Virus record (IMG/VR): IMGVR_UViG_3300025168_000445
Location: 1-29,140 of that record
Direction: 5' to 3' (one strand)
From: a virus
Length of the DNA stretch: 29,140 nucleotides
Part shown: piece after piece, positions 1-8,080 of the stretch
How the letters are laid out: every line of letters begins with the position of its first letter
Numbering within the stretch: the first letter of the stretch is position 1
Made by a program: the position numbers and the translations under genes
The notes under the pieces: model-generated
Seen by the model: the letters and a program-made list of their open reading frames with translations, nothing else
Databases searched by the model: none
What the model was told of the DNA's origin: nothing

Positions 1-27
1 ATCACCACTAAAGGCGGTATAAGCCAT
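1..27 (-). CDS. Start of probable major capsid protein (partial)
   Basis: Only nine codons are in the window (MAYTAFSGD); the gene runs off the left edge. An AAAGGAG ribosome binding site lies at the right distance before the ATG at 27. It directly follows the scaffold gene in the late operon, the place where Mu-like and many siphophage head modules carry the major capsid gene. The product is inferred from position only. Confidence 0.5.
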
Positions 28-40
28 TTAAGACTCCTTT

Positions 41-622
41 TTATTTATTTTGTCGATAACCCGCAACAATTTTATCCCAATGCTTTGCTCGATCTTTCCT
101 GTCCATCTTGGTCCAATCTTGAGGAACCTCATTTGAAGGAACCGCAGGGTTATTAGCAATGGGTACACGAGGGTTATTTGGATTTAATTTTGTACTTAAG
201 ACTCGAAGTTTTGATAACGGAAGGTCACCAAAAGTTTCTTTGTCTTCTTCACTGAAATCAGCAAGGATCTGCTCTCTCATTTGTGCTTCATCACGTTGAG
301 CTTGTTCCACTATAGGTTCAAGTTCCGAGAGCTTCAACGCTCTCTCTTCTGCTAACTGCTGCCATTCATTTTGTTCTTCCATCTGCTTCTGACGGTCGGC
401 ATCAATTTGCTTTTGTAAAGTAGCAAGATCAGATTCACTTTGCTGTGCCCTGGCACGATACTTTTTGCTTTCTTGCACCAAGGAACCATAGTCGGGCAGC
501 TCTATGTCTTGGTTCTGGCTTTCATTAGGAGCCACCTCTGTCGATACTTTTGATTCTACAGGCGATCGAGTCCCTTCCGCTATCTGCGGTGATTCCACTG
601 GTGTGGTTGTTTCTTCGGACAT
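41..622 (-). CDS. Capsid scaffold protein
   Basis: A 193-residue acidic, charged protein. Residues about 1-45 are low-complexity (T, E, S, P). About 48-125 form a long Q/E/K/R-rich coiled coil (for example QESKKYRARAQQSE and EEQNEWQQLAEERA). The tail is a proline/asparagine linker followed by a basic end (DRKDRAKHWDKIVAGYRQNK). This shape, and the position between head morphogenesis genes and the putative capsid gene, match phage scaffolds that bind capsid subunits through a basic C-terminal helix and leave the maturing head. No protease domain is visible. The AAGGAGGAC site before the ATG is strong. Scaffold is assigned from architecture and synteny, not from a catalytic motif. Confidence 0.75.
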   Translation of the reverse strand: MSEETTTPVESPQIAEGTRSPVESKVSTEVAPNESQNQDIELPDYGSLVQESKKYRARAQQSESDLATLQKQIDADRQKQMEEQNEWQQLAEERALKLSELEPIVEQAQRDEAQMREQILADFSEEDKETFGDLPLSKLRVLSTKLNPNNPRVPIANNPAVPSNEVPQDWTKMDRKDRAKHWDKIVAGYRQNK

Positions 623-633
623 TCTGTCCTCCT

Positions 634-1155
634 TTATAAGGTTTCTGTTGTTCGGTTAGGACGCAAAGCATCCTCTATATTCTTATTGATTTGGTTTACA
701 AGAAGGCTTATAACCTTATCTCTTGCAACGTCCGGCAATGTTTTTTCACCAGCAATATCTCTCGCTGGCATATCTTCTGTCCCATTTTGATGTAAGTTCA
801 TTAATTTACCAGTCTCAATAACACCTTTATTTCTAGGGTGGATATCACCAGACTTGATACCATACGTTAATATTATATTTGACCTATTAAAACCACTACC
901 GCCTATCTTTTCAGGCTTTCTAGGCTTAAACTGACTAAACATTAAACCAGAGGCGGTCAAATTTGCTTTTGTACTATTGTACTTATCTGCTTTTTCAACC
1001 ATATACTTTCTTGTAAGTTTTTTAAATTTTTTCCCATCTGGACTTCTTGCTGTTTTAAAGATATACCCAACATGAAGATCCCTTGCTGTCTTAGTAAGCA
1101 TTTTTAAAAAAGATGTTCTAAACTGCATTATCTTTTCAAGACTTGGCATTTTCAC
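634..1155 (-). CDS. Virion morphogenesis protein, Mu gpG / P2 gpS-like
   Basis: Resembles the phage virion morphogenesis/tail completion family (Phage_tail_S; Mu gpG, P2 gpS). It has the family order of a basic segment (DGKKFKKLTRKYMVEKADKY), an LTASGLM step, then a glycine/isoleucine strand region and the closing block HQNGTEDMPARDIAGE, where the MPAR motif is typical. I place the start at GTG 1155 because GGAG lies 7 nt before it; a longer frame back to 1224 would overlap the upstream gene by 89 bp with no better site. It overlaps the gpF-like gene by 20 bp. In Mu the same order (portal, F, G, scaffold/protease, capsid) is found. The role is probably in joining head and tail. Confidence 0.7.
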   Translation of the reverse strand: MKMPSLEKIMQFRTSFLKMLTKTARDLHVGYIFKTARSPDGKKFKKLTRKYMVEKADKYNSTKANLTASGLMFSQFKPRKPEKIGGSGFNRSNIILTYGIKSGDIHPRNKGVIETGKLMNLHQNGTEDMPARDIAGEKTLPDVARDKVISLLVNQINKNIEDALRPNRTTETL

Positions 1156-1915
1156 GGCTATACTCCAATAATGTTTTTGCTTTTTTATACCTCTTTGGGT
1201 TTTTGTCAATATCTTGTTTAGCACTTGCGGTCACTTTTGAATCAGAACTCTGAGGAAGCCATTGATGCCTACAGTTAATACCACCTCCGTCACTTAGAGA
1301 ACCTGGATACTTAGATTCAATTTCTGTTTTAGTAATCCCACCAACGCTTAACATTACTCTGCATATTGGTCTCGTTTTCTCATCAAGCGGTCCATGATAA
1401 TACCATTTAGTCGTGGAAGAAAGACCTTCTGCCATTATATTAGTTACGCTTCGATTGTAGGTAGCTAATGTAGTAGCAACAATTCCTTCAACTCTCCTAG
1501 GGTTCAATGATAGCTTTGATGCTATTTTTTCTTTTAAAGAATTTCCTTTTAAATTTTGAGATATACCTTCAGATAGTCCTAATCGCACTTCCTCTCCAAG
1601 CCTTGTGCTATAATTAATAATTGCAGATTCTTGCATTTTTTGAAGTGCTAATAATTGAGTCTCTGTTATCTTGCCAAACTTAAACATATCATCTAAAAGA
1701 TATCCTGTGGCATCTAAATACCTATCTACGGCAATCTGCATCTGTAGGTCTTGCAACCAATAATCGGCAATACTAAGACCAGCCAATGTAGCTAATATTT
1801 GCTCAGAAGAAAGACCTTCTTCTTGAAGTTCAGATGTGTCTTTATAAAACTCTTCTAAAGATTGTTCTAGTTGAGATTGAAAGTCAACAACCGTTTGGTC
1901 GATGATCTGTTCCAC
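1136..1915 (-). CDS. Head morphogenesis protein, Mu gpF / SPP1 gp7-like
   Basis: A 259-residue minor head protein. The C-terminal part carries the hallmark of the Phage_Mu_F/SPP1 gp7 family: GPLDEKTRPICRVM, then a glycine-rich segment ending GGGINCRHQW with the Cys-Arg-His signature. The N-terminal half is helical. Members bind the portal and help scaffold-directed procapsid assembly or DNA ejection. It starts at a GTG a few bases after the portal stop, with only a weak ribosome binding site, so translation is probably coupled to the portal gene. Confidence 0.85.
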   Translation of the reverse strand: MEQIIDQTVVDFQSQLEQSLEEFYKDTSELQEEGLSSEQILATLAGLSIADYWLQDLQMQIAVDRYLDATGYLLDDMFKFGKITETQLLALQKMQESAIINYSTRLGEEVRLGLSEGISQNLKGNSLKEKIASKLSLNPRRVEGIVATTLATYNRSVTNIMAEGLSSTTKWYYHGPLDEKTRPICRVMLSVGGITKTEIESKYPGSLSDGGGINCRHQWLPQSSDSKVTASAKQDIDKNPKRYKKAKTLLEYSRENAKS

Positions 1916-1918
1916 TTA

Positions 1919-3271
1919 TTAACTTTCTAGGCGAGCTAATAAACGATTTTGAGATACTGGTTCTTGCGAATCTACTTGCTGTTGCTGCTGATTAAACTCT
2001 GCTCTTTGTTCTGGGGATGCATCGGGATTCATATAATCAAAATAATCTTGCTTTGATGCCAGTCCTTGCTCAAACCTCCAAGTCCATAAAGCAATCTCTG
2101 TGTCGGGAGTAAGTGCATAATTAGGCTCTAGGAAGTCAACAGAATATTCATCGGGTAACTTTGTCCCTGTCTCTACTTCCAATATTGCCTTGTCTATTTT
2201 ATATCTTCTCTGCTCCCAGGGTCTCCAAGTATCTTCTTTTTCTCCTGTGGTAATATCACGAGCTTCCATTTCTAAAATTGAAAGACTTGAAGCCGATGGA
2301 GCATTCCCAGCATCATCTCTTGCGTACTTTGCACGAATATGGTTATTGTTTAATGTAGACTCAACTAAGAATCTTGTTGAATCTATGATTTCTTGTAAAC
2401 TACCGCCTGAATTAGTTACTCCAAAATTCGCACCTTCAGGCAAATATAAAACCTGATCTGTTCCTATAGAAATTCGACTTGCATCGTCAACCCCAGTAAT
2501 ATATTTAATTCCAAGAGCTGAGTATCGTACCGCTAATTGTAATTCCACTTGTGCTACATTTACTGCCAGATCAACTTGAGCAACATCCATCGCATTGGCT
2601 ACCGAGTGATAATCTCTTATCGGTTGGTATCTATTGCAGAAAGTGACTGGCAAAACATCATAGGGGTTAATATCATGCTCGTTTACCGAAACTTTTTTAC
2701 CGTGTTCATCAATAAGGTAATGCTCACCTTGATATCCAGGTCTGCTTTCCGTCCACACAGCATGAACTGGTGTATTAATTCTTGCATTCCCCTGATACTC
2801 GATAGGGTAACAGATACCAATAGGCTTATCTCGACTATCTCCAGCTAAAAATAATGGAGTGTAGTGACTAACTGTCTCGTACTCTACTTTCCCTGTAAAT
2901 TCATTCCACCTTGAACGCAATGCCATTGTTCCTAATAAAAAAGTCAGCCTCTCTAACAATCTTCGATTAGCGTTAAGGCTCTCTATGTCAATTAAATTTG
3001 TATAAGACTCAGAAACTCGCATTCTAGGAGGTCGCTTGTAGGTCATTGACCTCATAGCACATACTCTGCGAGTAATATTCTGATTTAAGACAGGGACTTG
3101 TTCTAAGGTCTCTGATCTAAAGTATTTTGAAACGTATCGTTCAACATTAGCACCCTCATACCAATCCATAAGATAATCACGCTCACGAGTGCGTGAATCC
3201 TCAATGTATTTGAGGCTCTCTTTTAATGCTTCATTTATGGTAGACTGTGCTAAGTCAGGAATAGTTACCAA
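1919..3271 (-). CDS. Portal protein
   Basis: A 450-residue protein directly downstream of the large terminase. It has features expected of a portal: a helical N-terminus, a stretch describing wing/clip sheets (HAVWTESRPGYQGEHYLIDE), the long stem/crown helical region around residues 215-320, and a Gln-rich C-terminus (FNQQQQQVDSQE). The start is the unusual codon TTG at 3271, supported by a TGGAG site 7 nt upstream; it overlaps the terminase stop by 7 bp. The dodecameric portal forms the DNA entry channel and binds the terminase during packaging. Assigned by size, fold-like pattern and position; I do not recognise a particular subfamily. Confidence 0.8.
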   Translation of the reverse strand: MVTIPDLAQSTINEALKESLKYIEDSRTRERDYLMDWYEGANVERYVSKYFRSETLEQVPVLNQNITRRVCAMRSMTYKRPPRMRVSESYTNLIDIESLNANRRLLERLTFLLGTMALRSRWNEFTGKVEYETVSHYTPLFLAGDSRDKPIGICYPIEYQGNARINTPVHAVWTESRPGYQGEHYLIDEHGKKVSVNEHDINPYDVLPVTFCNRYQPIRDYHSVANAMDVAQVDLAVNVAQVELQLAVRYSALGIKYITGVDDASRISIGTDQVLYLPEGANFGVTNSGGSLQEIIDSTRFLVESTLNNNHIRAKYARDDAGNAPSASSLSILEMEARDITTGEKEDTWRPWEQRRYKIDKAILEVETGTKLPDEYSVDFLEPNYALTPDTEIALWTWRFEQGLASKQDYFDYMNPDASPEQRAEFNQQQQQVDSQEPVSQNRLLARLES

Positions 3272-4569
3272 TCTATAACTCCAGCGGTTCTTCTTCTAAT
3301 AGGGAATTGGTTTACGATGAAGTACCTAAACGCATCATTCATGTGATCAACTCGACCATCTTTTAAAGGCTCTTCCTTTAATCTTTGGTCTGTCCTATGC
3401 TCTGGGTATCTATAATTCTCATAACACTCAATAGACCCCTTACATTTATCACTTACATAAAAATGGCTATCTCCATTGGCATCTTCTATAAATGAACGAA
3501 CATGGGAAACACCGTTAGCTATATTCCTAGATATTCTATCAGTTTTATAGCGAACCCGAATTCCCTTTCTTCTAAATTGCTCTATATCTCCCATACCACT
3601 TTGGCTTTGAACACCTCCACCAGCGGGATCGCCAAAAAAAGCCTGAACTGGGTAGCTTTTTTGCAAAATCAACCTTGCTAGTTCATCTGTTTTTAAGTTT
3701 TCCTCAAAACATATCTCATCTATTTGATAAATTCGAGTGTCAGATTCCCTTTCCTCCACCTGATACCATCCAACGGCTGGCATCCTGAAACCGAAGTCGA
3801 TTGAACAGAATGTTGGTAAATCTGGGTTGTATTGTAATCCTTTAATAACATTCGTGTACCGTGAGAACGGATATACACGCCCCGTAAAGCTGACGAAGGA
3901 TGCTCCGTATTCTTGTTCCCAGGTTTCTTTTGTAAGCGTTTTTTTAATGTCATCTATGTCCTCCTTAAAGTACGGTGATTCCCATGAGGGATGTTGCCAA
4001 GATTCCCAATCTGGAAATTCTTTTGATTGCCCTCTGGTGTAACAATCATACATCCAGTTATGACCTTCTGGCGTGGTGGTCATTAGTGCCCATCCCTTTC
4101 TATCCGAAAGTGTAGGTCTTAAATATTGCTCCCATACTATCTTTTTTATCTTGGCGGCTTCATCAATTATCATCCAATCCAAGCCTTCTCCGACCAAACT
4201 ATCCACATTGTCACAACTGCGAATCCAAACCTCTGACCCTAAACCAGCCATCTTAAAATAATACACCTGACCACTTATTTCTTTCTTTGCCTCTACTGGC
4301 AATTTTAGCCTAAGTAATAAGTCATCTTTAACAATGCGAGCTATCTTATCACACAGTTCGTAATTAGGAGCTACTATCCAACCCCTGGTCTTAGGAGTTA
4401 ATATCCAAGGCTCTATTTCCCTTGCTGCTGCAAAACTCTTACCACTACGCCTACCTTGAATATTAATGCGAAATCTCGCACGACTACTATGAACTGCTGT
4501 TTGGTTAGGCGTTGGCTTGTATGATATTATGTTCCAAAATTTCTGCTTGTTCAGGATTTTCTTCTGCAC
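3265..4569 (-). CDS. terL: Terminase large subunit (packaging ATPase/nuclease)
   Basis: A 434-residue DNA packaging motor. The ATPase half has Walker A GRRSGKS (39-45), Walker B WMIIDE (132-137) and coupling motif TTTPEG (164-169). The RNase H-like nuclease half has acidic centres in SIDFGF (Asp258), FFGDPAGGG (Asp314) and HMNDAF near the C-terminus. It cuts concatemeric DNA and drives it through the portal. The start is GTG 4569, overlapping the small terminase gene by 65 bp; I see no better in-frame start before the Walker A region. Confidence 0.95.
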   Translation of the reverse strand: MQKKILNKQKFWNIISYKPTPNQTAVHSSRARFRINIQGRRSGKSFAAAREIEPWILTPKTRGWIVAPNYELCDKIARIVKDDLLLRLKLPVEAKKEISGQVYYFKMAGLGSEVWIRSCDNVDSLVGEGLDWMIIDEAAKIKKIVWEQYLRPTLSDRKGWALMTTTPEGHNWMYDCYTRGQSKEFPDWESWQHPSWESPYFKEDIDDIKKTLTKETWEQEYGASFVSFTGRVYPFSRYTNVIKGLQYNPDLPTFCSIDFGFRMPAVGWYQVEERESDTRIYQIDEICFEENLKTDELARLILQKSYPVQAFFGDPAGGGVQSQSGMGDIEQFRRKGIRVRYKTDRISRNIANGVSHVRSFIEDANGDSHFYVSDKCKGSIECYENYRYPEHRTDQRLKEEPLKDGRVDHMNDAFRYFIVNQFPIRRRTAGVIDW

Positions 4570-4903
4570 CTATTGCACTGTCCTCATAACCGCATTCTTT
4601 AAGTACGGTCTCTAAATTACCAGTTAAGTCAATTGATTGGCGGTCTGTCTGGGCTAAATAGTTCTTACCCAAGAAGATACTCATAGCTGCGTTGTTCTCA
4701 GCTAGTTTAAACTGTATCTGCCTTAACTTTATCTTCATCTTCTCTCTACCAGATAGCATCTCTGCCTTATAACGCTTCCTAACAGTAGATTCATCGCATT
4801 TAAAAAACTTTGCAATTTCTAATGTAGTGCATCCAAACTCTGCAAGATTCTCTACTTGATCAGAGTCTATTTTAATCTTGGGTCTTCCCATATTTTTAGG
4901 CAT
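4505..4903 (-). CDS. terS: Terminase small subunit
   Basis: A 132-residue protein immediately upstream of the large terminase. The N-terminal half is a helix-turn-helix (VENLAEFGCTTLEIAKFFKC followed by DESTVRKRYK), the DNA-recognition part of small terminases. The central part (KMKIKLRQIQFKLAENNAAM, then IFLGKNYL) is the oligomerisation helix typical of the class, and the C-terminus is acidic and probably contacts the large subunit. It starts at an ATG that overlaps the preceding stop (TAATG). Confidence 0.88.
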   Translation of the reverse strand: MPKNMGRPKIKIDSDQVENLAEFGCTTLEIAKFFKCDESTVRKRYKAEMLSGREKMKIKLRQIQFKLAENNAAMSIFLGKNYLAQTDRQSIDLTGNLETVLKECGYEDSAIGAEENPEQAEILEHNIIQANA

Positions 4904-5247
4904 TATTCTTCCTCATCGTCTACTAATAGGGGATTAGATGACTCCCAAAGAATTGCACACTTCATTAAAGCTCTTCTCCAGTAAGTCTTTGCAGATGAGG
5001 TTGATATGCCCAACTGCTCTCCAATTAAGGGAAATGTTATCATTTTGCATCTCAATTTAAATACTTGAAGCTCTCTTTCCGATAAGTTGTCATACGCTTT
5101 GTGTGCTGCGTGCTGAAGCCATCGTTCCTCTGGTGGTATAAGACCACTATTAAAAATATTTAGTTTAAATCTAAAAGCCGTAGATAAAGTAATGGCATCT
5201 TCAAGCCTTTCCTGGTCTTTGTCTGTGAGTAAAGGGAACTCTTCCAT
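4903..5247 (-). CDS. HTH protein, sigma region 4/LuxR-like (possible late regulator)
   Basis: First gene of the rightmost part of the late operon. The C-terminal half, LSERELQVFKLRCKMITFPL followed by IGEQLGISTSSAKTYWRRAL, reads as a sigma-70 region 4/LuxR-type helix-turn-helix. Such proteins often control late transcription in phages, and the position just upstream of the terminase genes fits that. I use the ATG at 5247; a TTG at 5280 would add eleven residues, but neither start has a convincing ribosome binding site. The C-terminus is very acidic (DDEEE). It could also be part of the packaging complex. Confidence 0.6.
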   Translation of the reverse strand: MEEFPLLTDKDQERLEDAITLSTAFRFKLNIFNSGLIPPEERWLQHAAHKAYDNLSERELQVFKLRCKMITFPLIGEQLGISTSSAKTYWRRALMKCAILWESSNPLLVDDEEE

Positions 5248-5280
5248 GTTGAGTGCAGAACTTAATAAATAATACGACAA

Positions 5281-5487
5281 TATGGGTGATTACAAAACGT
5301 ATCCAAAATAGTAGCCCAGCCTAAGACACGAACCCCCCCACCTGGAAAAGGCTTTCCTTGTGGTACCCTCTGAATGTCCATGAGTAGTAATGGAGTATTG
5401 AAACAAATGCCTTGAAAGCATTTGCTTTCTACTGTGGAATCCTAGTTTCATGGCTTAAAATTGGCTGAAAATGGCAGAAGTAGAACA
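5281..5487. promoter_or_regulatory. Divergent intergenic region with hairpins
   Basis: About 400 bp separate the minus-strand late operon from the plus-strand amidoligase cassette; only a 30-codon gene is seen in it. This part holds a perfect 7-bp inverted repeat, CAAATGC and GCATTTG at 5404-5424 (7-nt loop), and a GGAAA/TTTCC hairpin near 5343. Promoters for both directions should be in this region, but I cannot fix their -35/-10 boxes. Confidence 0.4.
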
Positions 5488-5580
5488 ATGAGCCAAACTA
5501 TTCAAACCGATTTAACTTTATCCGCTTTATTCCTTTTGTTGATTTATGCGGCAAAGTTTTTTCAAGAATGGAGCCTTTAA
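5488..5580 (+). CDS. Tiny single-helix membrane peptide, 30 aa
   Basis: ATG-to-TAA frame of 31 codons: a polar N-terminus (MSQTIQTDL), a hydrophobic helix (TLSALFLLLIYAAKFF) and a short amphipathic end. A weak purine stretch (GGCAGAAGTAGAACA) precedes the ATG. It is the first of four such peptides in the amidoligase region, which is the main reason to believe it is a gene. Function unknown. Confidence 0.4.
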   Translation: MSQTIQTDLTLSALFLLLIYAAKFFQEWSL

Positions 5581-5633
5581 AGACTCTAAAAGCGGCAAGA
5601 TTTTATGTGATTGATCATATATATATATGACTA

Positions 5634-5645
5634 GGATACATTATG
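5634..5645 (+). promoter_or_regulatory. Shared leader motif GGATACATTATG
   Basis: This 12-mer lies 43 bp before the amidoligase ATG. A near-identical copy (GGATACACTATG, 17190-17201) lies 38 bp before the other plus-strand early gene, at 17240. It is preceded by an AT dinucleotide run and TTGATC at 5611. The matched positions suggest a common promoter or activator site; the -10-like part is only a partial match to TATAAT. Confidence 0.4.
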
Positions 5646-5688
5646 TCTACTGCATTACATTTGAGCTCACTATATATGGAGTATACTA

Positions 5689-7065
5689 ATGCCAAGAGAG
5701 ACGATTCATAACTGCGAAGAATGTCAGGAGCCCCTAGACGGGGTTAAGTTTAGTTTTCAGGATGTTTACTACTGTGCTGAATGCTTTGAAGAACATATAT
5801 ACACATGCGAATCATGCGATGTATTAGTGCATGATAATGACATTAAAATTATGAGTGTAGGCGGCTCGGATACTGTGAACTGTACGCCCTGCATGGATAG
5901 ATTCTCTTTTGATTGTATAGAGTGTAGTGAATCTTATCATGTGAATGACTCCACAGAATTACATGATGGGGAGCGGATCTGTGAAGTGTGTTGCGAGAAT
6001 GGTGACTATTCGTGGTGTGATGAATGTCAAGAGCTTTACCACTGTGATTCAGTTACTTATAATGATGATGGTATATGGTGCGACGAATGCAAGCCTCAAA
6101 CGTCCTCCATTCATAACTATAGTTACCTACCTGATCCTTTACTATTTCATCATAATTTACATGGAACTAATAATTCAATGATTGAACCCAGAGATAAGAA
6201 AAACGAAATATATTTCGGGATTGAACTCGAAATAGATAGGGATGGTTACAGCAATCAAGACAAAAACGAGTTAGCTTCATCTATTTCAGGAGATGAGAGT
6301 ACATTTTATTGCAAAGACGATAGCTCTTTAAATTGTGGATTTGAGATAGTATCTCATCCGTTTTCTTGGGATTATTTCAAGAGCAATAAAAACGATTTTA
6401 AAAATAATCTAGATAAGGCTAGGGATGCGGGATACAGGTCACACGATACCACTACATGCGGAATGCATATCCATGTCAGTAAAAAGACCCTTAGCAATCT
6501 AGACATCTTTAAAATGGTGTATTTTGTTTACTCGAATGCTGATTTTATTAAGGTCGTATCTAATCGTAATTGGGACGACCTGAACAGGTGGTGCAGTTTG
6601 GATCTGGATAACCTATTAAATAGGTCAGGGATACATGGATCAAACCCATTAAAAAAGGCGAATAGAATCGGGAAACTTGCAAAGGCAAAGACAGGTACCC
6701 CAAAGTATACTGCGATCAATTTAAGTAAGTCGAATACAATTGAATTTAGAATATTTAAAGGGACTTTAAATTGGCGATCTTATCAAAAGAATCTGCAGTT
6801 TGTTCAGTCCTTGGTTCAGTGGTGCAAGAAAACATCTCTAAAACATATTCAGGATAAAGACGCAATATTTTCATATTTTGATTTTATCACTAAAGACCAA
6901 ACCAATTACGACAATTTGATATTATTTTTATTCAAAAAGTTTTATGCTATAGATCCGAGGTCCCAAACTTTGCCGCCACTCTATAAGCAGATGAAACATT
7001 TCGACCTTTACAATCGAATGAACTTTGACCAATTAACAAAAAGAAAAAAGGGGCAACAAAGATGA
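5689..7065 (+). CDS. Amidoligase (COOH-NH2 ligase) with four N-terminal zinc ribbons
   Basis: A 458-residue two-part protein. Residues 9-134 hold four consecutive CxxC...CxxC zinc-binding units (C9/12-C29/32, C40/43-C65/68, C76/79-C98/101, C110/113-C131/134), LIM/zinc-ribbon-like. Residues about 174-375 show the Amidoligase_2 pattern of the glutamine-synthetase-like ligase superfamily: FGIELEID (176-183), CKDDSS (208-213), GFEIVSHP (217-224), CGMHIHVS (257-264) and IEFRIFKGTL (351-360). Such enzymes use ATP to join a carboxylate and an amine; the substrate here is unknown. The zinc units probably hold a protein or nucleic-acid partner. A TGGAG site lies 7 nt before the ATG. The stop overlaps the start of a membrane peptide (ATGA), and the amidotransferase-like gene follows, a pairing known for this superfamily. 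Confidence 0.88.
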   Translation: MPRETIHNCEECQEPLDGVKFSFQDVYYCAECFEEHIYTCESCDVLVHDNDIKIMSVGGSDTVNCTPCMDRFSFDCIECSESYHVNDSTELHDGERICEVCCENGDYSWCDECQELYHCDSVTYNDDGIWCDECKPQTSSIHNYSYLPDPLLFHHNLHGTNNSMIEPRDKKNEIYFGIELEIDRDGYSNQDKNELASSISGDESTFYCKDDSSLNCGFEIVSHPFSWDYFKSNKNDFKNNLDKARDAGYRSHDTTTCGMHIHVSKKTLSNLDIFKMVYFVYSNADFIKVVSNRNWDDLNRWCSLDLDNLLNRSGIHGSNPLKKANRIGKLAKAKTGTPKYTAINLSKSNTIEFRIFKGTLNWRSYQKNLQFVQSLVQWCKKTSLKHIQDKDAIFSYFDFITKDQTNYDNLILFLFKKFYAIDPRSQTLPPLYKQMKHFDLYNRMNFDQLTKRKKGQQR

Positions 7066-7166
7066 TAGAATACATACTTAATCCATATTTATTAGTAAAC
7101 GTTTTATGGATGATCACGCTGATAAAAATAGCTTGTATAATAAAGGAGTCTAAAAAATGTGCATAG
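7062..7166 (+). CDS. Tiny membrane peptide between ligase and amidotransferase, 34 aa
   Basis: The ATG overlaps the amidoligase stop (ATGA) and has AAGGGG upstream. The frame ends inside the next gene at TAG 7166. The sequence MIEYILNPYL is followed by a hydrophobic helix (VNVLWMITLIKIACII) and a basic end (KESKKCA), predicting one membrane helix with the C-terminus inside. The start-stop overlaps on both sides argue that it is translated. No known family. Confidence 0.55.
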   Translation: MIEYILNPYLLVNVLWMITLIKIACIIKESKKCA

Positions 7167-7903
7167 CCATATTAAAGCCAAAAAACCGACAAGTAAAAAA
7201 AGCTACATTAAAACGATGCTTTGAGTCTAATCCAGATGGAGCCGGATTCATGTATGCTAAAGATAAAAAGCTCTATATAGAGAAGGGTTTTATGTCCTTT
7301 AATGCCTTCTATGAAAAGTATACAGAACTTGATTTATCCCCGCATCAAACATTAATCCATTTTAGAATAAAAACACACGGAGCTATTTCAAAGGATAATT
7401 GTCACCCTTTTATAGTGTCTGATAGGATTGGCTTTATTCATAATGGCATTATTGATATAGACACCAAAGGAAATGAATCTGATACAATGGCATTTAATAG
7501 AGAGTATCTAAAAAGAATCAACGATCTTGATAGGTGTATTTCTAACGTTGGAATTCAAGATCTTTTGTCTGATAGGATTGGCGGATCTAAATTAGTTTTT
7601 CTAGATAACCTAGGCAGAACAAATATAATCAATGAAGATCTCGGAGTCTGGGATCGTGGGATCTGGTATTCTAACCGATCCTATAAAGACAGCTTTTCAT
7701 TCAATGGTTATAAGTACCCAACGACCTATACAATCGATGCCTATGAGGATTCTACGGGGCTTTATAAGTGTTATGATTGCGGAGCCGATTTGATCGATGG
7801 ATTCGAAATTGATAACGAAATTTGCATAGATTGCATTGAATCTGATACTTTCTATAGTTCATTATTAAAGCAAAGCAAATCACAGACAGCGTACAGGATT
7901 TAA
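7157..7903 (+). CDS. Class-II glutamine amidotransferase-like Ntn hydrolase with C-terminal zinc ribbon
   Basis: A 248-residue protein. Cys2 directly follows the initiator Met, so Met removal would leave an N-terminal Cys nucleophile as in class-II (Ntn) amidotransferases. Supporting motifs are NPDGAGFMY (25-33), HFRIKTHG (68-75), NCHPF (81-85), FIHNGI (93-98) and ESDT (107-110). Residues 205-226 form a zinc ribbon (CYDC ... CIDC) that resembles those of the amidoligase. No synthase domain is fused, so it may release ammonia from glutamine for the ligase, or act as an amidase reversing its product. Start supported by AAGGAG 8 nt upstream. The class is clear; the substrate is not. Confidence 0.85.
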   Translation: MCIAILKPKNRQVKKATLKRCFESNPDGAGFMYAKDKKLYIEKGFMSFNAFYEKYTELDLSPHQTLIHFRIKTHGAISKDNCHPFIVSDRIGFIHNGIIDIDTKGNESDTMAFNREYLKRINDLDRCISNVGIQDLLSDRIGGSKLVFLDNLGRTNIINEDLGVWDRGIWYSNRSYKDSFSFNGYKYPTTYTIDAYEDSTGLYKCYDCGADLIDGFEIDNEICIDCIESDTFYSSLLKQSKSQTAYRI

Positions 7904-7999
7904 ATGATTATTACACTGATAGAGGTCTTTTTGATTCTTTGCGGCTTTATCTTATTCGCAAGTATTGGTAATAGGCTTTTTAAACAAAAAAAGGAGTGA
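7904..7999 (+). CDS. Tiny membrane peptide, 31 aa
   Basis: The ATG follows directly on the stop of the amidotransferase-like gene (TAAATG). MIITLIEVFLILCGFILFAS is a hydrophobic helix, followed by a basic end, IGNRLFKQKKE. Its last codons contain the AAGGAG ribosome binding site of the next peptide, so the two are probably coupled. No known family. Confidence 0.55.
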   Translation: MIITLIEVFLILCGFILFASIGNRLFKQKKE

Positions 8000-8002
8000 C
8001 CA

Positions 8003-8071
8003 ATGTCTCATATATTTGGAGGTATTCTCCTGATCATGATAATTCTATTAATCATTGATCTGATAGAATAA
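8003..8071 (+). CDS. Tiny membrane peptide, 22 aa
   Basis: A strong AAGGAG site lies 7 nt before the ATG. The product, MSHIFGGILLIMIILLIIDL plus Ile-Glu, is almost nothing but one membrane helix ending in glutamate. It is the last gene before the terminator. The good ribosome binding site is the best evidence that it is translated. Confidence 0.55.
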   Translation: MSHIFGGILLIMIILLIIDLIE

Positions 8072-8080
8072 CCAGCAAGA

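Noticed and set aside
1156-1224. Longer N-terminus for the gpG/gpS-like protein
   Set aside because: It would overlap the upstream gene by 89 bp and is not better served by a ribosome binding site than GTG 1155, which has GGAG 7 nt before it.
5310-5345. tRNA-like GTTCG segment on the minus strand
   Set aside because: A GGGTTCGTG run resembles a T-loop, but no T-stem, acceptor stem or anticodon arm can be folded around it.
5616-5629. AT dinucleotide run as a regulatory repeat
   Set aside because: Simple-sequence run in an AT-rich promoter region; no further structure supports a separate feature.
7418-7581. Repeated TGTCTGATAGGATTGGC inside the amidotransferase-like gene
   Set aside because: It encodes SDRIG twice within the same protein and shows no regulatory symmetry; treated as a chance or protein-level repeat.
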